64,000 nucleotides of DNA, from contig OZ020514.1 of NCBI GenBank assembly GCA_963971425.1, positions 25,718,602 through 25,782,601 on the forward strand. The letters run 5' to 3'. Of this stretch, positions 56,649-64,000 are shown one piece after another. The position numbers were made by a program, and so were the translations under genes. How positions within the stretch are numbered: position 1 is the first letter of the stretch; every line of letters begins with the position of its first letter. The DNA is from Bryoerythrophyllum caledonicum. Taxonomy: Eukaryota > Streptophyta > Bryopsida > Pottiales > Pottiaceae. Below the pieces are notes generated by a model, which did not search any database, was not told the DNA's origin, and saw nothing but the letters and a program-made list of their open reading frames with translations.

Positions 56649-57539
56649 CTACTCACTCGTATCGGTAATGTGTATATTTTGTATATTTTGTATCAATATA
56701 AACTTGTAGGATGTACCTCTACTTTATCAGACACTCTTCAGTATTGAGGCCATCATCTAATTTTGAATGTTATTAATCGCAATATCTCCCATGAATTATC
56801 CTTAGGGTGGTAGGATCCTACGACCCTAAGGAATGTAGTAGTTAAGGATACTATATGATTTTTGTGCTTGAACCATGGCACTTTGAGCGAGTGTTACAAA
56901 GTACGTAGTTGGTTCCCTACATTGAGTTATGTTGGCGTTGGCTTTCATCTAGTTAATTCTATGAATATATTTTTTTTAGGGTCATTACCTCCATTCTCCA
57001 CGCCTATTTGGTTGCTTGTTTTTTTGATGTGTATTACATTGATTGCCCTTCATGTATTGTTAAACCGTAGGATCTTACTATGTACGCTATGTATCTTGAG
57101 CGAGTATTACAAAGTATATAGCCGCTTCCCTACATTGAGTTCTTCAGCGGCTTACTTTTGTTCAGTATACTCTATGAGTAAAGTTGTTAGTGGTTCTTAC
57201 CCCATTCTCCGCGCCTAATTGAATGCTTATTTGTTTGATGTGTACTATATTGATTGCCCTACATGTATCATTAGACCGTAGGATCCCACTATGTAAGCTA
57301 TTATGTATCTTGGATCGCCAGATCCCACTACATTGTTTGATGCCTTTTTATACTTTTGAATTCCTAAGTGAACGTTGCAGTTACCCCTAATCTGTAGGCT
57401 AAATCCTATTTTTGTTGAAATATTCGTGATGCCAATGGTAACACCGTATAATCTCATGATCTTGCTTCCAATATCAAGAATTGATCCAAAGTCCAGAATT
57501 CATCTTAAAGTCCACATTTACTTAAATGTTGCATTAAGG
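56649..57539. other. Downstream region of gene 3
   Basis: No gene. Contains the last dispersed palindromes (56808, 57068, 57277) and two related blocks with TTGAGCGAGTGTTACAAAGTA-like text near 56882 and 57109, which form an imperfect direct repeat of about 200 bases (56870-57070 and 57095-57290). The element's right terminus should lie here but is not identifiable. Confidence 0.45.
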
Positions 57540-57705
57540 TACCGGGGAAGCCATCCTCCGGGATGTGTTGAGGTATTAAGTGTGAATTGTTGTTAAGATT
57601 TAAAGAGTTTGATGCACATAAAAAATATGTGGAAACGATCTAGGTAGGTGGGCTCTCTTAAGGTTAATTTCAGTTAATCTTGAGAACTACAAACCACTAG
57701 ACTAC
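57540..57705 (+). repeat. LTR-derived direct repeat, copy 1
   Basis: About 165 bases closely matching 61313-61480 (GAAGCCATCCTCCGGGATGT; AGATTTAAAGAGTTTGATGC; GGGCTCTCTTAAGG; CAAACCACTAGACTA). It precedes a gag fragment. Probably the 3' end of a 5' LTR or of a repeated LTR segment. Confidence 0.75.
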
Positions 57706-58145
57706 GACACCAGTATCACGACAGCGCCACTTTGGCTCAAGCATTCGCCAAGGTGGAAGTGCTTGATAGAGTGTTGGGCGTGAACGAGGCCACATATATG
57801 TTCACGTCACTGTTTCATGCCGCCCAACCCAAGAAGCTTGCTACAACTATTCGTAGCTTGGCGGAAGCACAACCTCCAAAGATTGTGCATTGTTGAGCTT
57901 ATAGGAAGGCCGGTCATATCAAGATGGACTCTAACTCTTCTAAGATGAAAGGGCAGGGGTGGGGAAGGCCGAGACTAAAACCAAGGCGGTCAAGCCTACA
58001 GAGAAGGCTAAGGGCAAGGGGAAAACGACCGTGACATGTTCCCACTGTGGCAAGAGTGGCTACAGTGATAAGAATTGTTTTGTTATTCACTCAAATAAGC
58101 ACCGAGCAAGGTGCCTAAGCCGTTGTTGGAGGTGTCGCACGTAGA
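57706..58145 (+). pseudogene. Gag fragment with eroded zinc knuckles
   Basis: Reads LDRVLGVNEATYMFTSLFHA and TTIRSLAEAQPPKIVHC, then two CCHC-like knuckles. The first is degenerate (YRKAGHIKMDS, Cys lost and a stop within it). The second is CSHCGKSGYSDKNC, in which the His position is Tyr, consistent with one C-to-T change. Lys-rich stretch TKTKAVKPTEKAKGKGKTT between them. Gag of a Ty3/gypsy element, non-functional. Confidence 0.65.
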
Positions 58146-58320
58146 GACGGCGAGAAAGATTTGGTGGCAATGTAGGTCAAGTTTGCAGCGGAGGCTGCTT
58201 CTCTGTTTGAGGCCAATGCCACTTCCACACCTATGGAGCAGTCTTCCAGGGAGTAGTCCTTGATCTCTGTAGTCGCTTATTTATTTGAAGTTGTGCCTTG
58301 GTCAGCACGGGAGTGATGTA

Positions 58321-58535
58321 GTGTGCGTCCAGATATGGTACGCTTGGTGAACAATGATAGAGTCATGGTGGTTGGTCGTACGGAGGGCGACGCCATCGGA
58401 GCTACCCTCCTCCGTGCATGTTGGACTCCATTGCTTAGCTAGTGATGATTAACAAGCAACTAGCCGAGGATTTGGATCTACGTGCTTTGGACCTCAACCC
58501 TTGGCCGTTTATGATTGATTCATTGGTGGGTGTGG
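58321..58535 (+). pseudogene. Retroviral-type aspartic protease remnant
   Basis: LDSIA-stop-LVMINKQLAEDL corresponds to the active-site region of retroelement proteases (LDSGA...MI). The Gly after the Asp-Ser is lost and a TAG follows, so it cannot work. The frame is cut at about 58535 by the LTR-like segment and its continuation is recognisable from about 61485 (EKAMGYIRHPL; TNYDIFVHSLE). Confidence 0.55.
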
Positions 58536-61312
58536 GAGTCTAAAACTTCCACTTGGTTGCCCCAACCAAAAAAATTAATTAATTTGTGAATTTTAGTCTT
58601 AGATAACTGAAAAAGTAGTTTGTATTACGTAGAAGTAGGTTGTATAATAATTAGTGAAAGACGGTGAATCCTTAACTAGTTAATTAATTAGTGTTAAAGT
58701 GGTGATAAAGCCGGGCCTCAAAACTAATGAAGTTGTGCTTGGAAAGACCTAGAAAGAATGACCGGGAAGGATCTTTGGAACAAAAGTCCAAATCACCACT
58801 TAAAGACTAAACTAACTAGTCAAAGTCTTTATCAACTAGATAGTATACTTAGTAGTGTTAGTAGTAGATGTTTAGGTTTTGCGTTATTGTTGTAGAAGTT
58901 CAAAGTCTATATCAACTAGATAGTATACTTAATATTTATTGTTGTATCTAGGTTAGACCCTCTCTAAATTGGTACCCCTTCCTTCAAATTTTTCCCTCTA
59001 TCTTCTTCTCTAGTTCTCTCCAACTCATAGTTTCTCCCTCTCTCTCTATTTGGGTATTTTTTTGGAGTTAGGGTTTTAAAAAAGTAGTGGAAGAAGAAGT
59101 GGAAGAAGAAGAAGTTGAAGAAGAAGATTTGTGAAGGAGATTTCAAGGTGATAGGGGAGACTTTTGGAAGGCTTTTTAAAGTGACTTGAAGGTGGTGGAA
59201 GAGGTGCCCTCAATCTAGGCTTTACAGGAGATTGGTGGCACCTAGAATTTGGTGGTGAGAGCCTTTTTGACAAGCTGGTGAAGATTCCTAGGGTTTGGTG
59301 GTGCAACGAGGTTCGTGGTTGCGGCAAGAAGATCCAAGAGACAAGAGTTGACGGAGGTTGCGGGTGCTACGAGGAGATGGCAATAAGTTGGAGAAAAAGG
59401 TGATTCTTGCCCATGTTGAATTTCTCTCGTTTGTGCAAACTTCCTTGTTTGTTGAGTCTTTTTCTCTTATTCTACCGGGATGACCTCCGGTAACATCCTC
59501 CCTGGTCTAGAGAAAAGTCCACCGGTAGACTTTATCTAGACCTTGTATGTCAAAGGTTTTAGTTTCATGCACTTGCGAGTCTACCTTAGTGTTCCATGGT
59601 TTGACAAAAGTATTATTTTATGTTTTCTCCACTTCCCCGTCATCTCTAGTTCTTGCCTAAATTTTCTATCTTTTTCCCGGAAAACCCTCTTCCAACTTCT
59701 TGCTTCCCAAGTCACCTCTTCAAAGTGGTCTCTTATAATGTTGTTTTATTTGTCGTTTTACTAGATACGTGCGATATCTACATCCACGTTAGTCTGGTAA
59801 AGTTTTCCGGAGAAAGTAGACCGGTTGCCCGGTATACTTGTGTGTTTTCTGGGCCGGACCAGAATTCATGATAAGTTGATAGGGAGATTGGTGTAAATAC
59901 AAGGCACATCCCGGAGTAAGCCCATCCTGGACAATATGACTCCACCGGTGGCACCAACGCTTTCTAAGATTGACCCGAACAAGTGAGAGGGGATTGCGAA
60001 AGGAGAATAGTTAGAGGACACTAGTTAAGCTTTTAAACTCAATCTTCCAATTCTACTGGGAGATAATTCGACTCTTTTAGATGGGTCTTTCAATTGAGCC
60101 TTTATTATATGTTATGTGTTATTGTTGATTTATCCTACCGGTTGATGGGATGTTGTTAAAGTTGCTAGATTTAAACACTAGGGTGAGAGTAGTGATGTCA
60201 ATGGGGCCTCATTGTGGGCCCGGCCACTACCACTTGAGTGGTTTCTCCGGCTACTTATTTTTGTTTGGGAATGGTTCACCGGTTCTGGACTAGGAGTCTT
60301 CCGGTTTACCGGTGTACAAGTAATCCGCCGATGACTAGGCTACCCTTGATTTTAGGATCTAAATGCCATTTTATCCTTTTGTCGATCTACTTTTGGAGGA
60401 TAGCTATTGACTTTAGTGCACTCTCTAGATGCCATTTCTACCTTTTAGGGATCTAGTTTTGGAAGGTAGCAAACTTAAAGGGCCCAAGGTAGCAAACTTA
60501 AAGGGCCTTGGGCTCTTGTGTTAAGTACTCTTCTCTTTGTTTATTTGCTCGTGTCTTGCCTTCATTGCTTGTGTCTAGAGTCTTTGTTGAGCTTGTGTGA
60601 GTAGATCGGGAGAGAGTTGAGTCCTCAGAGTGTGTCTTTGCTAAGTGTGCAAGGTTGTGATTTGTTGTGTGTTATGTGATTGAGTGTGAGTAGAGACATC
60701 TCAAGTTTGTAGGATATTCAGGTTAGATAGGGGGAGTGAGATCCGGGATCTATGCTCCAGACCCTTCACCGGTGGAACCGAGAAGAGTTGATTTACCGGA
60801 TGGATTCCGGAAAGCCCACGGCTATTCATGATAGCCTTCCTTAAGTGGGAAGTGTTTGTATTGGTGGAGAGGAGGGGTGATATCGCCACTCGGAAGGGAT
60901 CCCAACTAAGTCTGAACCCGGAGAATTTCGGGGTTTATATCCTTGCGGTGGACGAGTTTCGACAATCCCCGTGGAAGGTTGTCTTGCTCATATGATTTGC
61001 TTAGTACTAACTTGTTGTGAGTCTTATATATTCTTTGTGTGATTCATTGGTTGTGGTTGTAGTTGGAACCCGCGCTTGCGTGACCGGTTGAGTGAGACAA
61101 GTTTTTGGTAGATTGTAAAGACCGGGAAATCGGGTGCAACCTTTTCAACTCTTTCAAGGTGTAGGGTTAGATTGTGGATGTTGTGGCCTTTGGACTGCGA
61201 GAACGGAGGGCAATGACTTCTGGGCACTGCAAAAACTTATTGGAAAACTACTCTGACGCTCAACGGAGTTTAAACTAAACACTTGTGGTTACTTGTTACC
61301 GGTTACTAAGGT
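58536..61312 (+). repeat. Long LTR-like segment interrupting the protease region
   Basis: About 2.8-2.9 kb without coding potential. The first 300 bases match the presumed LTR start at 12880-13180. It contains CTCTCTCTAT and TTTTTTGGAG tracts near 59035-59065, many ACCGGT words (59460-60800), and an exact short duplication GGCCCAAGGTAGCAAACTTA near 60465-60505. It ends in the repeat at 61313-61480. It is most simply a solo LTR or truncated element inserted into the protease of the methyltransferase-bearing gypsy element. I could not define a target duplication. Confidence 0.5.
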
Positions 61313-61480
61313 ACGGAGGAAGCCATCCTGCGGGATGTGCTGAGGTATTAAGTGTGATTTGTTGTTAAGATTTAAAGAGTTTGATGCACGATAAAAATTT
61401 GTGGAAACGATCTGGTTAGATGGGCTCTCTTAAGGTGAATTTTGGTTCACTTTGGGACTAACAAACCACTAGACTAGAAG
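61313..61480 (+). repeat. LTR-derived direct repeat, copy 2
   Basis: Counterpart of 57540-57705 in the same orientation, about 3.77 kb apart. It ends where the gypsy internal frame resumes. Confidence 0.75.
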
Positions 61481-62034
61481 AGCGGGGGACACGGAGAAGG
61501 CCATGGGCTACATCCGACATCCGTTGAAGTTCATGTTCGGAGTGGGATGTGGTCAAGTATTTTCCCACATATGTCTCCACTATGTTATGACTAGTGCGAC
61601 CAACTACGACATCTTTGTACATAGTTTAGAAAGCACGTTATCCACTTGGTTTTGTGGTGGATAACTGAATAGAAGAGGCTAGGATGAGGCGTGTGTGGTT
61701 TGTTGGTGATGGAAGAAAAGAGATGATCCCGGTTGACTTTGCAACTAGCACAGTGATTTCCATGGCGGATGCTATGTTTGATTTGAGTGCCTTGGCATCC
61801 GATTTGTTAGGTGGTTTTACGCTTTTGAAGGAGACATATGTTTTTATATTGGAGGTAGTGGAATCAATTGAGCATAGATTGGTGGAGATCTCTGCATGTC
61901 ATTGCAAGGGCCCACTTCCTCCATGGGTGACTCAGTTAAATCTCACATGTCTCAGTCGGGGGATTGTGAATGCTCTTGATGCTCCACATCTTTCAGTGGA
62001 CTCTTTCACTCCGTTATTGGCTTGCACTATTTAG
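61481..62034 (+). pseudogene. Protease-methyltransferase linker of gypsy polyprotein
   Basis: EKAMGYIRHPLKFMF and TSATNYDIFVHSLESTLSTW, then after stops FVGDGRKEMIPVDFATSTV and a helical stretch to 62034 (RLVEISACHCKGPLPPWVT). It continues the protease remnant at 58.3-58.5 kb and precedes a cytosine methyltransferase domain. Several stops and a TAG at 62032 break it. Confidence 0.55.
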
Positions 62035-62043
62035 TGGCGACCA

Positions 62044-62780
62044 TTGGATGAGGGTATTATCCTTGTAGAACTATTTACCGGTATCGGTACGGAGCACACG
62101 GCTCTGTTGGAGGCCAGACTGAAGGTATGCTGGTACATCCACGTCAATAGTCGCTTTGCAGCCAATAGTGTCGCTTACCATCACATTCACCGTCTTTTGG
62201 CCTGGTATCCGAAGCAGTTACCACCGTCTACCATTAGGAGGTGTTTTGGCAAACTCCGACGTGATGTGACATTTATCACTAAGGATGATCTGCGCCGATT
62301 AGGTCACCTGGACTTGGTATTTTTCAGATGTCACTAGTAAGATGGCCTTGTCAAAGCCACTTACGAGTGGAGAGTGAAGGTGGCTTGGATAATCTACGGT
62401 CTCGGCTCTTTGCAGATTTGCTCTGGCTCATTCAGTGGTAGACAACCCTCTAATTGATGTTACCGGCGTACATTTTTGAGAATGTACCCCCATTCGAAGA
62501 TACACGGTCAAAGGTGCGTGAGGATGGGGCATACATATATCATCTTCTTGGTCCCCCACCTTTATAGATGCCGCCGCGTTGGGATCTTACGCCCATCGGC
62601 CATGTTGGAATTAGACCAACATGGCATTATTGGTGGACGCTCACCTCTACACTTGCTGAAGGGCAATTGCCCGTGCACCATCAGGTCGATGATATTTTGG
62701 ATGACCGCCGTGTTTCTTTAGAGGTTATTAAAGATGATGAGCCATCTTTGATCGTGGTTAACCGCATTGGTTTCACTTAA
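62044..62780 (+). pseudogene. DNA cytosine-5 methyltransferase-like domain inside gypsy retroelement
   Basis: Motif I, VELFTGIGTEHTALLEARLK, matches the SAM-binding FxGxG of C5-MTases. RRDVTFITKDDLRRLGHLDL precedes the position of the catalytic Pro-Cys loop. Here the expected PCQ region reads FFRCH followed by stops, so the nucleophile loop is destroyed. Further on, another frame has YIFENVPPFEDTRS (motif VI ENV) and YIYHLLGPP, then a region with PIGHVGIRPTWHYWW and VDDILDDRRVSLEV typical of the target-recognition/C-terminal part. Recruitment of such domains by eukaryotic retrotransposons is known, for example in charophyte algae and dinoflagellates. Position between protease and RT suits a polyprotein domain. 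Inactive copy. Confidence 0.75.
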
Positions 62781-63816
62781 GGGAGATTTCCTACATTGAT
62801 GTGCTACCCGGGGTCTTTTGTCTTTAGAACTTGTGGTTCGGATATGATTTGGAATTCTACTTCCCAAACTTACAAGGAGCCTTTTATCAATGAGAGAAGC
62901 AGGCAATGGGCTTTTTGACAAGCACCAACGCCGCACCGGATCTCTGTGAAGACTAGTGACAATACTTCTTGGGTCAAGCCATTGACCTCAACGCTCTTGT
63001 TTGGTTTGTGGCCCTTGTTTTGTCGTTCAGTGCCGTTTGTGTGACCATCTACGCCTGCTAGGGGCAGACTGTCATGGTCAAGGAGCAGCGGTGCCCCATC
63101 TCATAGAGATCAAGGAAGCAGAGCTATTTTTTCATTTCAAAAGGCATGCAAGTGGGGAGCTTCCTACTCAACGTGTCTTTGCAGCCTTGGCCGAGGACTT
63201 TTGTCGAGAGAATGCCGGGGATATATTTTCGTGGTTTTATCATCACGATATGGGATTTTCTGTGGATCCCATGAGTGAAGAGTTTGGAGGCATGAATGCC
63301 CTCTCTTCTACCAAATAGCAATCACCGGTCGGGACGATATGCCGTGAGTTTGCTAAGGAGGAGAAGGAAACCACAAAATTTTGTGATTGGCCTTTGGATT
63401 TGGGGCCACATTTTACCAGTGCCATGGTGCAGAGGATACAAGCGTTCGTATGTTTGTATCGTAGTTGTTTTGCCTTCAATCTCCATGATTTACAGGGCTA
63501 AAGAGGCAAGCCCATTTACATTCAAATGGAGGACGTCCACCCAATCTTTCTTTGACCGTTCAAGCTCAATCTTCCAAAGAAAGTTGGGGTCGAGACTTGT
63601 TGTCAAGTGTTATTATCCGCCAGCTTGATTGAGCTCTCCAACGGCGAGTATGCTTGTGCGACGATTATGCCATCAATGAAAGAGATCTTTGGCAACTAGA
63701 CGGAGAAGCGGATGTGTGGGAATTACAAGTCAGTTAATTGTGAGACCAAGTCAGACCGGTATCCCATGCCCACGCAAGAAGAGTTGTTTGATGCGGGGGG
63801 CCACGCTAGAATACTA
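62781..63816 (+). pseudogene. C-terminal methyltransferase/RT N-terminal region of gypsy pol
   Basis: After a poorly conserved stretch, 63001-63318 encodes an unknown part (KRHASGELPTQRVFAALAED). 63340-63500 gives KFCDWPLDLGPHF...SCFAFNLHDLQGYK, the segment preceding Ty3/gypsy RT. 63630-63816 contains RT fingers: LSNGEYACATIMPS, EKRMCGNY and SDRYPMPTQEELFDAGGHAR. The sequence stops matching RT at about 63817, before the palm YVDD motif. Frames shift and stops interrupt. Confidence 0.65.
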
Positions 63817-64000
63817 AGTACTCAATAATTGCGGTCTCGTTATCACCTAAAGAACATTGATGGTTGAGGGAATCCGTTCTCACAAGGTTCCGGATATAAC
63901 CTTTAAAATCCAGTGAATAAAGAAAAATTAAAAATATTAGTGATTCAAATGATGTAGACTAGTATAACTAGATAAAAAATAGGAGATAAGAATTTTGTGT
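63817..64000. other. AT-rich sequence after truncated RT
   Basis: Unrelated AT-rich sequence; no feature seen. It marks a deletion or insertion breakpoint in the RT domain. Confidence 0.4.

Larger units (their letters stand above)
42141..57330. repeat. Dispersed palindrome family, core GTAGGATCCTAC
   Basis: An 18-bp palindrome ATCGTAGGATCCTACGAT and variants (AAGATCTTA, AGGATCTTAC) recurs at about 42141, 43680-44055 (7 copies), 48735-49100 (about 9), 52205, 52245, 53595, 55605-55700 (4), 56808, 57068 and 57277. I saw none between 1 and 42 kb. Copies lie in introns and flanks of the chimeric transposase gene and of the HAD-phosphatase gene, never in the recognised domain exons. This suggests both genes belong to one element or share a repeat that invaded them together. 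Confidence 0.75.

Noticed and set aside
59076..59327. Pro/Ser/Leu-rich 83-codon minus-strand ORF
   Set aside because: It lies in a GAAGAAG-rich tract of the LTR-like segment with no other coding support.

Overview
The window looks like nuclear DNA of a land plant, most likely a non-seed plant such as a liverwort, moss, lycophyte or fern. It is almost entirely transposable elements in decay. Support comes from plant-type spliced genes with GT/AG introns, degenerate TTTAGGG-like (plant telomere type) repeats, Ty3/gypsy retroelements, a CACTA transposon, and transposases with WRKY-GCM1-like zinc fingers. The taxon is an inference. I see no rRNA, tRNA or CRISPR, and no clearly intact ordinary host gene.

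Layout. 0-13.5 kb holds Ty3/gypsy LTR-retrotransposon debris. It includes a long single-frame ORF (1-3423) followed by a polypurine tract and a probable 3' LTR, a minus-strand element with gag joined directly to the RT tail (5.3-7.1 kb) and an accessory ORF upstream of gag (8.7-10.6 kb), and a plus-strand RNase H-integrase fragment (11.1-12.8 kb). 13.5-43.6 kb is a nest of large DNA transposons. The best defined runs from 24186 to 39305 (15.12 kb), with diverged terminal inverted repeats and a perfect 10-bp target duplication (ATCAGACTTA). It carries two divergent genes: a MULE-like transposase with a WRKY-GCM1-like finger (minus strand), and a multi-exon gene encoding a ParB-like domain (DGNHR) followed by a beta-class amino-methyltransferase fold with eroded catalytic motifs (plus strand). 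It sits inside the first intron of a second copy of the same ParB-methyltransferase gene (exon 1 at 39.7-39.9 kb, remaining exons at 23.6-17.8 kb, minus strand).

40.5-57.3 kb looks like a related but distinct unit. A minus-strand chimeric transposase gene diverges from a plus-strand multi-exon gene ending in an FCP1/NIF-type HAD phosphatase domain. Both are marked by a dispersed palindrome centred on GTAGGATCCTAC, which I did not see elsewhere. A 1770-bp CACTA element with an exact 3-bp duplication interrupts one exon. 57.5-63.8 kb is another Ty3/gypsy element carrying a DNA cytosine-5 methyltransferase domain between protease and reverse transcriptase, with a long LTR-like segment inserted in the protease region.

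The candidate undescribed system is the pairing of a transposase gene with a large ParB-methyltransferase-like gene inside one 15-kb element, with a parallel transposase plus HAD-phosphatase unit next to it. All copies here carry stops or frameshifts, and TAG dominates the stops in the DNA-transposon genes. This fits decay of methylated CAG codons in silenced elements. Exon limits are my reading of splice-like junctions and homology between the two copies; none is tested by transcripts.
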